DNA of 64,000 nt from Voacanga thouarsii (GCA_026120185.1 JANUWF010000002.1:62001-126000), one strand, 5' to 3'. Shown: positions 45,925-58,073, counted from the first letter of the stretch. Numbers and translations are program-made. Notes: generated by a model from the letters alone, not told the origin.

Positions 45925-47760
45925 TGATGAAGCTTTGAAAGGCTTAGGAAAGATGCTTGTTAGTTAATAAAATTGGCAAGATAATTAATTGATTATGCTT
46001 GTGAACCATCGCTATTTTTGGTATGGGATAGATGCTCTGTACACCTCACGGTTAAGGTTTAGGAAGCTTCAGTAAATTTAATGTTTTTGCTTAGCAATCA
46101 TGCAAACCTAATTTTAAAGGGTATAGGTGGATGTGGTTTTTGTTTTTGACGAAAATCTATAACAAAAAGCTGCTTGTTGAAGCCGCGGAGCAAAGTTGCA
46201 AAGCTTCTGGAGAAAATCGTAGAAGAAAACAGAAAAAAAGGAAGAAGATGCACCAAGCCACCAGCCCTAGCCAAGCCAAGCCAAGCTGCAGCGACTTAGT
46301 GTGAATGGAGTCGAGGGGCAGCTCAAGGACCGATCTGACCCTCGGCTTGGTGGATTTCAATTGCATCCTGGGCAGGATGCTAGGATACAGTCTCAACAGT
46401 GACCGTGTCTGGGCGCAGGTAGCCCATGGCTTGCGGGCACCTGCCTACGGGTCATGGTCCATGGGTATGTCCATGGGCCATGATCCAGTATGGTGAGTGA
46501 GCAAGACCATGAAGAATATATATATAGATATATATATATATATATATATATATAAATTTTTTCCTTGTAATTATTGGGCAATTTCTTCTTTGTTTTTTAT
46601 TCCATACCAGATGAAGTTATTATTTTTGCAATAGTTAATATTTTTTGAATATTTTGCATGAAAAATAGTAGTAAAGGATTTTTAGGATTAAACAAGACCA
46701 TTAATTAATTTAATTAATGTGTTTAATTCTATTATTTTGGCACTTAGGTTTAAAAATAGAAAAGCATGAAAATGTTTATAGTTTTCTAGCATTCTATTTA
46801 TTTTAATTCCTATGTGCATGTTTTCTTAAAGACCAAAGTCTTTGGGAAATTTTATTTGACAATGAAAAATATTTTTCTTGAATTAAATGGTTAATTTTAA
46901 CTTAAAGAAAAATTAATCCTTCGTTATTTTCTTAAAGGCTTTTATCTTTAGCATAGAAAATATTTTGGATTTAGAAATTTTTGTAAGTTAAAATGGAAAA
47001 CCATTTTAATTCATTTTCACAAAGGAAAATTATTTTTGTCAAATGAATACTTCAGATCAAAATCTCTAGAAAGTTTTAAATGGAAAATTTTTGAATTATT
47101 AAGTTTTTGACTTAAATAAAATTAATCCATGAGAAAAAATTCTCAAAGGATATAAACCTTGACATAGAAATTTTTTATTGGTTTAGATATTTTATTTTTA
47201 TGTTAAAAGAGAACTTAATAGCAAATTTTCAAATGATATTTTTTCAGAAAAAACCCTTATTTAAAAACTAAGTGGGAGAGGGGTTTTAACAACCCCACAG
47301 CTTCCATCGTGATCCTCTTTACATATCGTGGGTCTCCTCGCGTCACCTTGGGAGTGAACTTATATATAATATAGATACCACAAGGATCTAGAACTAATGG
47401 AATGATGTAATTAATAACCCGAGACACGTATTATGATTGGTCAGTCCACTTTGGAAGTTATAGTGCGAGGCATGTCTATAGGAAATAAGAAGAAATGACC
47501 ATCCACTTGATGGAGTTATCTTTTAGATCATTACCTAGAAGGAAAATTAATTTGTGGTGGTTAACACACTTAGCTTAGGAAACTATTAATCTTCCCAAGA
47601 AGCTATGTCAGTTTTCCGCTAAATTAGTCATGTTAAAGATAATAGTGATGGTGTTAACTATTATCAGTTTAATATGAGGATAAAGTGCACAAAAATTAAT
47701 TTTCTTTTCACAAATCTAAGAATTTCTTTTATTTTTCTTTCAAATTTTTAGAAATTGTTG
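45925..47760 (+). other. Leader of copia element, no gene seen
   Basis: About 1.8 kb between primer binding site and gag. The first half has a GC-richer patch (46190-46500) with repeated CCATGGG-like words, then a (TA)n run (46516-46554) and a long AT-rich stretch. The frames at 46157-46581 on both strands overlap this patch and look like chance. Confidence 0.7.
46516..46554 (+). repeat. (TA)n microsatellite
   Basis: Nearly pure TA run in the copia leader. Confidence 0.95.
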
Positions 47761-48530
47761 GTGAAGGTTCTTTCAGTCCCTTAGCCGTTATTCTCCATGA
47801 GAATAAGCTAGCAGGTACTAACTATGTGGACTGGAAAAGAAATTTAGACATATTACTCACAACCGAGGAGTATAAGTATGTCCTTTACGAAACCTGCCTT
47901 GTAATCGGGGAAGGTTCCACTGATGAGGAGTGAGATGCTGAGAAGGCATGGAAAAAGGCTGATGAGATGGTACGACGCTATATGTTAGCCTTCATGTCAA
48001 ATGTGCTTTAATTTAAACATGAGCACATGGCAACTACATACAATATTAGTACATCACACTATCCACAATGTTCACAAACAAGAGCCGGCCCGCAAGACAG
48101 GAGGCTCTTCAAACAATCATAAATACCAAGATGGCTGAATGAGCTTCAGTTAGAGAGCATATGCTCAAAATGATTGCTGCTTTTGAGGAAGCAAAAGTTT
48201 TAGGGGTTGTCATTGATCTCGAGAGCCAAGTGGACATAGTTCTCGAATCTCTGTTGGGCTCTTTTACTCAGTTCAAGTTGAACTATAATATGAACAAGTT
48301 AAATATAGCTCCAGGTGCTGGAGAAGGTCATGAAGCTACAAGCAAGAGCTATGATGGCTTCTTCTTCAATAACTGGGCCCAAGCCCAGAAAGTTCAAGAA
48401 GAAGAAGGGTAATACAGTGCACGAGCCCAAGTCCCAGCCTAAAGACAAACCCAAGGGCAAATGCTTCAAATATAGGAAGAAGGGACACTAAATAAGGAGT
48501 TTCCAGATCTTCAAGTTAAGAAAAATCCCA
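47761..48530 (+). pseudogene. gag: Copia gag
   Basis: LAGTNYVDWKRNLDILLTTE and EYKYVLYETC are the start of the copia Gag domain. It continues through HMLKMIAAFEEAKVLG and ESLLGSFTQFKLNYNMNKL, to a knuckle CFKYRKKGH in which the second Cys is now Tyr. Stops at about 47930 and 48009; shifts near 48060 and 48400. Confidence 0.88.
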
Positions 48531-49150
48531 TAGGTAATATTTTCTATCTAGAGTCTATATCAATGGTTGGATCAACTTCTACTTGGATTGTCGATTCAAG
48601 AGCCACTGATCATATCTATAATTCCTTGATAGGGTTTAGAAAGATTAGAAGACACCAGAAAGGTGAACATAGACAGCGCATGGGAAATAGAGTACAAGTT
48701 TAGGCCCTTGCAGTGGGAGAACTAGAATTTGGTTTTGATTGTAATAGAATAGTTATATTAAAGGATATTTTATTTGTTCTTGATTTTAGACAGAATTTGG
48801 TTTTAGTTGCAAAACTAATAAATCAAGAATATTCTGTTTCTTTCCATTCTGGTATAACTATCAGTAGAAATGGAGAAGTTTTATATACTGGGCACATGTA
48901 TGGAAATATATTCTTCATTAATCCTATTTACAATCAATTAAATAACGCTCAATTTGAATTTTTAAATAGGAAAAGAAAGACCAATGTCAATGACTTATAT
49001 ATTTGACATCTAAGGTTGGGTTACATTAACTCAACTAGGATTTAGAGGTTAATCTATGATAGGCCTTTGGGCCTATTGAGATTGGAAAGTTGGCCTCAGT
49101 GTGAATCCTATCTTATGCGAAAAATGACTAAAAGTCCTTCACCCAAAAGA
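48531..49150 (+). pseudogene. pol: Copia protease and pre-integrase region
   Basis: TWIVDSRATDHIYNS (48574-48620) is the copia aspartic protease active site with DSGAT changed to DSRAT. VGELEFGFDCNRIVILKDIL and FRQNLVLVAKLINQ follow. The pre-integrase zinc-binding region is only partly readable (HLRLGYINS near 49007). Confidence 0.85.
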
Positions 49151-49850
49151 CAGATAGAGCCAATGAGACACTGAGTCTTATTCATACTGATGTGTGTGGT
49201 CATTTGTCTACACTAGTAAGAGGGGGGGGCTTAAGTACTTCATCACCTTCATGGATGATTGTACTAGGTATGTTTATATTTACCTAATGAGACACAGGTC
49301 TGATTCATTTAAAAACTTCAAAGAGTTTAAGGCTGAAGTGGAGCGTCGGATATGTAAACTAATCAAGACCTTACGATCGGATCATGATAGAGTGTACCTT
49401 CTTGGTGAATTCAAGGACTATTTAGTACATCATGAGATAGTATCCCAGCTCTTTGCGCCGGGAATACCCCAGTAGAACAGAGTAGCTGAGAGAATGAACA
49501 TGATATTAATAGAAATGGTCCGAAGTATAATGTCTCATGCTACTCTTCCAGTATCTTTTTGGAGATATGTCCTAGAAACAGTGGCATATATTCTAAACTT
49601 GATGCCTTCTAAGTCAGTACCTAGAACACCCTATAAGATGTGGACTGGGAGTAAGCCAAGTTTAAATCGTCTTAAGATATAGGGTTGTCCAACTTATGTA
49701 CTGTTCAAGAGAGAAAAGTTAGAACCAAGATCCAAAAGGTACAAAGGGTGGTTACTTTTATCACCCCAAGGAGCAAAAGGTACTTGTAAGTATTAACGCT
49801 AGATACTTGGAGGATGATTAAAGCACATCCACTAAAGGTTCAACAAGGTT
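49151..49850 (+). pseudogene. pol: Copia integrase
   Basis: SLIHTDVCGHLST (first Asp), YFITFMDDCTRYVYIYLM, FKAEVERRICKLIKTLRSDH (second Asp) and GIPQ, then TAG at 49473. AERMNMILIEMVRSIMSHA, WRYVLETVAYILNL and KSVPRTPYKMWTG follow. The Asn/Glu of the third catalytic region lies at the stop. Confidence 0.9.
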
Positions 49851-51050
49851 GGAACTCGAGGAGAAGTTGTCTTTTAAATCAACTTCTTCTAACACCATTT
49901 ATAGAATAAGAAGAGGCACAGCCTCAGGAACCTATACAAATGAAGTCTCGTTGTAGTAGGATGTTATTTAGGGTTCTAGAAAGATGAACTAGAAAGTCAT
50001 TTAACCTAGTCTCCGAACATCGGGAACAAGATCCCATTAGATACGAGAAGGCTATTACTGATGTCGATGCAAACCTATAGCATGAAGCAATGAAAACCAA
50101 GATTGAGTCTATGTACTTCAATCAGGTTTGGGATCTTGTAGCTTCACCTGAAGGGATAAAACCCATTAGGTATAGATGGGTATACAAGAGGAAAAGGGGA
50201 GCAAATGGGAAGGTGGAAACCTTCAAAGCTAGGCTTGTGACGAAAGGGTATATTCAGAAAGAAGGTATCGATTATGAGGAAACATTTTCCCCTGTAGCCA
50301 TGCTTAAGTCCATCCATATACTCCTTGCCATCACATGTCATTATGACTACGAGATATGACAAATAGAATTTAAGACGACATTTTTAAATGGCCATCTTAG
50401 TGAAGACATCTAGATGTCCCAATCGGAAGGCTTTATTGCTGAAGGCCAAGAGCATATGGTTTGTAAACTTAAGAGCATATGGATCATTCATTTCAATGAA
50501 ACTGTAAAATCTTACGGTTTCATTCAAAATGAGGATGAACCATATGTGTACAGAAAAGTGGAAGGCATAAACGTGATTTTTCTTATACTATATGTGGATG
50601 ACATTCTACTCATTAGAAATGATGTAGGAACACTGTCATCTACTAAGGTTTGGCTATCTAGTCAATTTAGTGTGAAGGACTTAGGAGAAGCCAGTTACAT
50701 TCTCAAAATAAAGATTCTTAGAAATAGAAAGCAAAGAATGTTTGGATTATCCAAGCTACATACATTAACAAGATGTCGGCCAAATTCAACATGGACTCAT
50801 GCAAGGGAGTGTTGATCCCTTATAGACATAGGTTATCTTTTACCTTAATGGACTATCCAAAGTCTCAAGATGAAAAAGATAGAATGAGTAGTATTCCCTA
50901 TGCTGTAGCTGTGGGAAGTCTCATGTATGCCATGTTATGTATTAGGCCAGATATCTGCATTGTCATAGGCTTAGTTAATAGATATCAGTCAAACCTAGGG
51001 GAGGTTCATTGGCAGGCTATAAAGTATATTCTCAAGTATTTTTAGGGTAC
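49851..51050 (+). pseudogene. pol: Copia reverse transcriptase
   Basis: FNQVWDLVASPEGIKPI, YRWVYKRKRGANGKVETFKA, RLVTKGYIQKEGIDYEETFS, the catalytic YVDD at 50591-50602, VWLSSQFSVKDLGEASYIL and SLMYAMLCIRPDICIVIGLV. TGA at 50357 and TAG at 50411 interrupt it, and a gap near 50475 removes part of the KSIYGLKQ region. YVDD with integrase upstream identifies Ty1/copia. Confidence 0.93.
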
Positions 51051-51563
51051 GAGAGATTAAATACTGGTTTACAGGGCTAATGACTCGGGTCCTACAGGAG
51101 ACTCAGACTCAGACTTCCAGGCGGATAAGGATGAGAGAGAATCCACTAGTAGATATGTCTTCACCTTATCTGGAGGAGCCATTCATGGAGAAGTATCAAG
51201 CAAACTTCCATTACTGACTTAACCATAGAAGCTGAGTATGTGGCAGCTTCAGAGACATCCAAGGAAGTAGTTTAGCTCCGGAAGGTCCTTCTAGAACTTA
51301 GAGTCGTGCCATAGATGGACAGGCCGATTGTGATGCGTTGCGACAACAATGGCGCGGCCTCACAATCTAAAGAACCCAAGAACCACAAAAAGGGGAAGTA
51401 CAATGAGAGGAAGTTGCACCTAATTCAGGATTTCATCCAAAGACGGAAAGTTATGGTGGAATAGATAGCCTCGGAGAACAATTTAGCAGAACCCTTCACC
51501 AAACCCTTAGCTGAGAGAGTCTTTAGAAGACATTTAGACGCCATAGAGATGGGCACCTATTGA
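51051..51563 (+). pseudogene. pol: Copia RNase H
   Basis: RANDSGPTGDSDSDFQADKD and SRYVFTLSGGAIHG, then EAEYVAASETSKEVV, MRCDNNGAASQSKEPKNHKK, IQDFIQRRKVMVE and ASENNLAEPFTKPLAERVF. The terminal TGA is at 51561-51563. Several TAG codons and a shift near 51195. Confidence 0.9.
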
Positions 51564-51576
51564 CTCACTTAGTCTT

Positions 51577-51594
51577 AGAGTGGAAGTGAGAGAT
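51577..51594 (+). other. Polypurine tract of copia element
   Basis: Purine-rich GAGTGGAAGTGAGAGAT-like stretch directly before the 3' LTR. Confidence 0.7.
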
Positions 51595-53440
51595 TTTTGG
51601 GATATATACCCTTTTAGACTAGGTTTCTGATGTAATTTTTTATTTATATTAATAAAGTTTTATTCTCAAAAATTATTTGTGAAAAATACTTTACTTTTGT
51701 GAACAATATCATTGGAAAAGACCCATTATATTTAAGTAAATGATTCATGTGAATGGAGGTCTTACACAGTAACGTATGGACCATGGGTTACTTAACACAT
51801 AAACTATTGTTCTTAACCAAATGATAAGAATGGGAATCTCATCATGGTAAGGCTATTGTGTTATGAATTCTAATTGTAGAATGGCTTACCTTTAGCCAAT
51901 GAGTAATCTTCTCATTTCATAACACAAGTGTATTTCGAATACGTAGAACTAGACCTGTAGTAGTGATTTCTACAAGTACTATATGATAGAAACCTAGACT
52001 ACTATCGCTACAGCATGAGTAAAAGTTGGTAGTCTGATGAAGTTGGAAGCGTATACTTTGACGTACTATAGTAGAAGTTCTTTTGTAGGACCAATATACT
52101 TGTATGTTAGGTATATGTAACTAGTTAGTTAAGACAGACTTATACAAGATATTTTTTTATACTATATCGCCCCTTGTGGTCGTCTAAATGATCTAATTAT
52201 CCAGGGTCCTAGGGAACATAACTTGGATATTTGCTTTAGGGTAGCTCCCTTGGAAAGCAAAAATATTTCAAGAAGTCGTGAATATTGGACTAGAAGCCTA
52301 AGGATTATAAATGTCTTTTAGAGAGGTGTTTGTACACTTCTTCCTCTCAGAATGCACGACGATGTGTAGAGGGATATTTTAGTTATTTCACCTGTAGGTC
52401 GAAGACATAGCTAACGCAACATTGTCTTTGGAGTCAATATTTTCTTACGGTGATATTAGAAAATATTTTAAATGAAAAATACAACTATTTATATAATAGG
52501 GGTATTTTGGTCATTTTAGTAGCCAAGGCGATGTGTCTTTTTTGTCCTCAAAATAGCTCGTAAGTCCTAATTAATTTTAGGTCGAGCAAATGGCCTTGAT
52601 TAAAAGGATTTTATTTAATTCATGAAGTCTAATTTATTATTAGACTAGAATAAAATAAAAGGACGAGAGAAATTAAATTAAATTTGTTATCTAGTTTAAT
52701 TAGTTAATTAATTAATTAGCGCCTAAGCCCAAATTGAATAATTAAAAAATTAACCTGGGCCTAAACCAGATAAAAAGGCTTAAATAATTATTTTGATTTA
52801 TTTGAGCTCATTAATTATTTATTGGGTTAATTTTTTTATCCTAGAAATAAATTTTAATGTTTATTATTTTAGGCTCATTAGGTCCAAGGATAATAATAAC
52901 TATTGGCCCATAGTCTAGATCAAAAGGATTTTTTTTTTTAATTCACGGAACAGAAGAGTTTAGGGTAAGACAAACGTCTTCTGTTGATAACTTCCAGGTG
53001 TTTTGAAATATTAAAACCCCGGTGTTGTTTTATCAGATATAGGAGCTGTGAGTTTTGGTTTTTTCATAACACATACATGTTTGTGAGAAAAAAAGCCCCA
53101 AAAGCCTTGTTCTTCTTCTCTCTCTCTCATTCTTTCTTCTCGTTTTTGTTTTCTTTATTTTGCTAATCAATAGCAAAGGATCAAGAGGTGTTTTGAGACT
53201 GTGATTTTCCTTGCCTAAGTTGTATCACCAAATGAATAATAGGCGGTGGAATATTCTGAGTTCTCAAGAAGCATTTATGTTCATGTAAGCAAGACGTAGC
53301 CGAAGGATTACAGGCCTTGAACCAGAGATATCTTCCAGGAGTGAGGAAGTCCTTGTGGTTTCATCAGCCACACTGACACCAAAAACAACATCCAAACTCA
53401 AAGGTATAAAATATTTTTGCCTTCTGCTACCTTCTGTGTG

Positions 53441-53471
<31 letters not shown>

Positions 53472-53525
53472 TTTGGTTTTATGGTTTCCAGCATGCGTGC
53501 ATGTTCTCTCATTTTTCAAGCTTCA
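51595..53525 (+). repeat. 3' LTR of copia element
   Basis: Starts TTTTGGGATATATACCC (TG changed) and ends AAGCTTCA; 1,931 bp, the same length as the solo LTR at 54658. It has TTAATAAAG near the start, and (TG)n (53435-53454) followed by poly-T (to 53474) near the end. No gene is seen. Confidence 0.92.
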
Positions 53526-54010
53526 ATGACCCGATTGCTGAGGAATGATGTGCCATAAGTTTGGAGCAATAAATGTGAAAAGAGTTTTCAAGAGCTCAAA
53601 AGAAGTTTGATGACTGCGCTGGTGTTAAGTCTACCTGAGGAGAGAAAACCTTATGCTTTGTACATAGATGCCTCCAAGGAAGGGTTAGGGGCAGTGTTGA
53701 TGCAAAAGGGAAGGTTATGGCTTATGCCTCAAGAAAATTGAAGCCACATAAGGTTAACTACCCGACACATGACCTAGCATTAGCTACGATAGTGTTTGCC
53801 CTAAAGAAGTGGCGACATTACTTATATGGAGCGAAGTATGAGGTTTTCACGGATCTAAGAGCTTTAAGTACATCTTTACTCAGAAGGATTTAAACTTAAG
53901 GTAGCGTAGGTGGATGGAGTTCTTGGAAGAATACAAGTGTCCCATTCACTACCACCCAGGGAAAGCTAATGTGGTAGCCAACGCACTGAGTTGGAAGGTG
54001 AAATTGGCCG
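53526..54010 (+). pseudogene. pol: RT end and RNase H part of pol, copy D
   Basis: Resumes MTRLLRNDVP from the split RT. RNase H pieces: [20 protein letters not shown] (catalytic Asp kept), [57 protein letters not shown]-like. A one-base loss near 53707 and a CAG to TAG near 53902 are visible. Confidence 0.88.
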
Positions 54011-54657
54011 GTATGATGATCCAGGAAATTTAGAGAGTGCAAGAACTTCTAGGGCCAGAGGCAAGAGATCAACTTGTCTAACCTAAAGTTGGAACCTAAG
54101 CTGAGGCAAGAGATCGAGGAAGTGTAGAGGAATAATCTAGAATTTCAAACCTTTAAGGAAAAGGAAGTTAAGAAAGGAAGTGAAGAATTCCGAATTAGTG
54201 AAGCAGTAGTGCTATATTTTCGAGAACGGATATGTGTACCAGATGAGCAGTTATTGAAGAAGAAGATAATGGACGAGGCATACAAGAGCAAGTATGCTAT
54301 TTATCCTGGAGAGATGAAAATGTATCAAGACTTGAAGAAGGCATTCTGGTGGCCAGGGATGAAGAAAAATGTTGCACAATACATCTCAACTTGCTTAACA
54401 TGCTAGAAAGTGAAGGCGAAACACAAGAAAGCAACTGGGCTACTACAGCCATTGCCAATTCCTTAGTAGAAGTGGCAAGATGTAACTATGGACTTTGTTA
54501 CTGGACTATCTATATCGAAGACTTTGAAGGATGCCATTTGGGTAGTGGTTGACAAGTTGACCAAGACTGTGCATTTCATACCAATAAATGTTAAGGATTC
54601 AATGGAGAAGCTGGCAAAAACCTATATACGAGAAGTCATAAAATTGCATGGGGTACT
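54011..54657 (+). pseudogene. pol: Integrase zinc module and start of core, copy D
   Basis: LYFRERICVPDEQLLKKKIM, YKSKYAIYPGEMKMYQDLKK, WWPGMKKNVAQYISTCLTC (then TAG for Gln). DFVTGLSISKTLKDAIWVVV, KLTKTVHFIPINVKDSMEK and YIREVIKLHGV follow. Split after GTACT (54653-54657) by an inverted solo LTR. Confidence 0.9.
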
Positions 54658-56588
54658 TGAGGGACGGAAAACAGGGGAGCCATGCATCCACGGGAAAAAA
54701 AATTAGAGAAAAAAAAATCGCAAGCCTTAGAGGCCACACGGAAGCGTGAAGATCATACTTTTGTGCTCCTTAAGCTTTCTAGGTTGAGTAGAAGTGGCTT
54801 GAACGACTGGAATCGCTTCGCTTTGCCCACTTGAAAAAACTTCCGGTTGAAAACCCGCAAGCCTTCTACTTCGCCTTGTTTGCATGAACGCCAAGCTTTC
54901 CAGCTCTCGGAATATTCCTCTACCCAACCTCTAGCAGGTGAACACAATGGTGAAGAGAAACAGTCTCAAATCTCCTTGGTTCTCTTGCTATTAGTTAACA
55001 AAGAAACAAGAAGAAGACACAGAAGAGCCAAAACTGAGACTCAAATATCTGATAAACATATCCCCGGGATACAAATTTCAAACACCCGGATGTTATCCCT
55101 AAGAGTGAGTTTGGCTTAACCCTAAACTCTTCTTAACCGTATTTGGAAAAAACCCTAAGGTCCAAGCTATCGGGCCGGCAAAATATTTATTATTTCTCTT
55201 GGACCCAAAAGGTCCAAAATAATAAACATTAATTATTTATTTCCTGGGCTTATACAAATGACCCAATAAATAATTAATGAGCCCAAATGAACCAAAAATA
55301 ATTAATATTTAATTATTTATTTCTTGGGCCTATATAAATAACCCAATAAATAATTAAACATTAATTATTTCCCCTAGTTTAAGCCCAGGTTAATTTCCTA
55401 ATTACTCATACTGGACCTAGGCCCTAAATAATTAATTAACCAATTAAACTAGATAATTAATTTCTCTCAACTCCTATTTTATTTTATTTATTTATTTTAT
55501 TCCAGTCTAATAATAAATTAGACATCCTGAATAAAATCAAATAAAATAAAATTCTCTTGAACTGAGACCAATTCCTCAACCCAAAATTAGTTAGGACTTA
55601 CGGGCTATTCCGAGGACCAAAAAGACACATCGCCTTGGCTGCTAAAATGATCAAAATACCCCTGCTATATAAATAGCTGCATTTTGCATTTTAAATATTT
55701 CCTTATATCACCATAAGGAAATATTGACCCCAAGGACAATGCTGCATTAGCAAAGTCTCTGACCTACAGGTGAAATGACTAAAATACCCCTCTACACATC
55801 GCCGTACATTTAGAGAGGAATAAGTGTACTAACACCCCTCTAAATGACATCTACCATCCTTAGGCTTCTAGTCCAATGATCCACGACTTCCTGAAGTGTT
55901 TCCGCTTTCCAAGGGAGCTACCCTAAAGCAAACATCCAAGTCATGTTTCCTAGGGCCCTGGACATTTTAGACCATTCGGACAACCACAAGGGACGATATA
56001 GTGCAAAAATTATCTTGTATAAGTCTGTCTTAACTAACTAGTCACACATACCCAACATGCAAGTATATTGGCCCTACGATAGAACCTCAACTATAGTAAA
56101 TCAAAGTATATGCTACCAGCTTCGCCAGACCACCAACTCATACTCAAGTCGTAGAGTACTAGTCCACGCTGTAACGGTAGTAGTTTAGGTTTTTATCATA
56201 TAGTACTTTTAGAAACCACTACTACAGGTCCTGTCCTACGTATTCGAAATACGCTTATGTCATGAAGTGAGTGGACTACTCACTGGCTAAAGGTAAGCCA
56301 TTCCCCATTTGGAATTCATAACATAATAACCTAAACATGATGAGATTCCCAGTCTCATCAATAGGTTAAGAACAAAAGTTTATGTGTTAAATAACCCGTG
56401 ATCCATACCTTATTGTGAAAGACCACCATTCACGTGGACCACTTATTTAAACACAATGGGTCTGTTCCAAATGAAAATTGTGCACAAACAAAAAGTAAAT
56501 TCACAAACAATTTTTGAAAATAAATTCTTTTATTAAAATATTCAATTTTACAACAGAAACCTAGTCTAAGAGGGCATACAATCCAACA
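54658..56588 (-). mobile_element. Inverted copia-type solo LTR inside integrase of copy D
   Basis: On the minus strand it runs TGTTGGATTGTATGCCC to TTTCCGTCCCTCA, with both canonical ends. A perfect GTACT target duplication lies at 54653-54657 and 56589-56593. It is 1,931 bp and is closely related to 41068-43103, with the same orientation. Frames in it (54727-55119, both strands) are not genes. Confidence 0.95.
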
Positions 56589-57467
56589 GTACTATCAAGC
56601 ATCGTGTTCGACAGGGATCCCATATTCACTTCAAGGTTTTGGTCCAAGTTTCAGGAGTCGATAGGAGTGACTATGATGCTCAGCACTTCTGCTCATCCGC
56701 AAACCAACGAGCAGTCTAAAAGAGTTATTCAGATATTGGAAGATATGCTTAGGGCTTGCGTGTTGGACTTTGGTGACAAGTAGTTTGATTGTTTACCCTA
56801 TGCTAAGTTAGTATACAACAATAGTCATCAAATGTCAATTGGAATAGCTCCCTATAAGGCATTGTACAAACGGAAATATCAAGTGCCATTGTATTAGGGT
56901 TGGACAAAAGATGGTCAAATCAACAAATCTAGCGAGGTGAATATTCAAGAAATGGCGGATAAGGTAAAGGTGATAAGGGAAGACTGAAGGCAAGTCAGAG
57001 CCGACAGAAAAGCTATGTAGATAACGGAAGAAGAAAACTAGAGTTTCAAGTGGGAAATAAGACCTTTTTGAGGATAATATCTAGTAGAGGGATTTTGAAG
57101 CACCATAAAGGAGGGAAGTTGAGTCCTAGGTATTTAGGACCATTTCCAGTGATCAAAAGGATTGGACCTATAGCATACCGGTTAGATTTGCCAAAAGGAT
57201 TAATAGGAATTCATGATGTTTTCCATGTGTCCTAGTTAAAGAAATAAAACCCTAATCTAAATCATGTTTTGAATGAAGAACTGTTAATAATGCAGCCCGA
57301 TCTTAGCTACGTCGAGAAACCGGTTAAGATTTTGGATCAGAGTGTCAAAAATGTTGCAAAACAAACAGATACCTATGGTGATGATTTTGTAGGAACATCA
57401 CGATACTTAGGATGCGACGTGGGAAATTGAAGAATGGGTGAAAAGGAAATACCCTGATTTATTTTAA
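56589..57467 (+). pseudogene. pol: Integrase core end and chromodomain, copy D
   Basis: [16 protein letters not shown] frame-shifted start, then [20 protein letters not shown] (catalytic Glu), [53 protein letters not shown] (then TAG, also in copy A). The chromodomain end reads NKQIPMVMIL, stop, EHHDT and ATWEIEEWVKRKYPDLF with TAA 57465-57467. It lost one Trp in the aromatic cage region to a TAG. Confidence 0.88.
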
Positions 57468-57502
57468 AAGTACGACACTTTGAATTTCTGGACAAAATTC
57501 TT

Positions 57503-57517
57503 TTAAGGGGGAAAGGA
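57503..57517 (+). other. Polypurine tract of copy D
   Basis: AAGGGGGAAAGGA directly before TGTGTCACCTCGA at 57518. Confidence 0.8.
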
Positions 57518-57531
57518 TGTGTCACCTCGAT
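57518..57531 (+). repeat. First 14 bases of the third array LTR
   Basis: TGTGTCACCTCGAT corresponds to TGTGACACCTCGAC at 19996 and is then cut by another LTR. The rest should lie beyond the window. Confidence 0.8.
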
Positions 57532-57795
57532 TGTAATACCCCGATTTTAAACACCATTAATTCATGAGGAAAGTCATGCATAGCAAAGTATCTTATATTG
57601 TATTTGATAAATTTGAAATATTTTTATAAAGTATTGTGTTTGATATTGCATGGATTTATTTTTTTGGATATCGTTGTGTTTGATGAGATGGTAGAGCTTT
57701 TGTTCTTATAGAGTAGAATTTAATGGAAGAGAAATGAAGTGAGATGAGTAGGAGTAAAGGAAATTTATTTGAAGAATATTAAAATAGAGTTATTG

Positions 57796-57850
57796 TGGAA
57801 TAGTGGTTAGAGCTTGGTGTGTATATCTTGGTGACTTGAGTTCAAATCCC
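57796..57850 (+). promoter_or_regulatory. tRNA-like A and B boxes in LTR
   Basis: TGGAATAGTGG and GAGTTCAAATCCC at tRNA-like spacing. Confidence 0.5.
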
Positions 57851-58073
57851 AACTCTTGCAAGCCTTTTATTTCTTTTTCCTAATTAATATCTTTTCCCCC
57901 GATTTATCTACTTATGGTTGAAAATCCTAGGGTTAGCTGCCACTTTGTTTTCCCACTTCCTAAAATATAGGAATGTGATTATTTTAGGTTTTTGATAAAA
58001 AGAATTAAAGAAAATAAAATTCCTATTATTTCCTAGGTTAATATTTTATCTTAGTCTTCTTTTAGGGATTTTA

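Larger units (their letters stand above)
44895..53525 (+). mobile_element. Ty1/copia element inserted in RT of copy D
   Basis: 5' LTR (44895-45911), primer binding site, leader, gag, protease, integrase, RT, RNase H, purine tract and 3' LTR (51595-53525) lie in the copia order with integrase before RT. The target duplication is AGGAC (44890-44894) and ATGAC (53526-53530), with one change. The 5' LTR starts CG instead of TG. The 5' LTR is about 910 bases shorter than the 3' LTR by one internal deletion. Pol has many stops, so the element is dead. Confidence 0.93.
1..57531 (+). mobile_element. Tandem Ty3/gypsy (Tekay/Del-like) array, LTR-int-LTR-int-LTR, heavily interrupted
   Basis: Two internal regions of the same family (A, 2611-19995; D, 39161-57517) share one LTR between them (19996-22275 joined to 37798-39160). 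A starts after an LTR ending at 2610, and D ends at a new LTR start at 57518. Each internal region has a primer binding site, an acidic ORF, gag, PR, RT, RH, INT, a chromodomain-like end and a purine tract. RT carries FIDD and the C-terminal module carries KQIPMVK and WEIEEWV, which fits the chromodomain clade Tekay; the clade name is from family knowledge. Insertions inside A and D are at different sites, so they came after the array formed or after the two copies separated. No open pol remains. Confidence 0.85.

Noticed and set aside
46190..46500. Captured host exon in the copia leader
   Set aside because: The GC-richer patch has frames on both strands but no recognisable domain, splice structure or similarity I can name.
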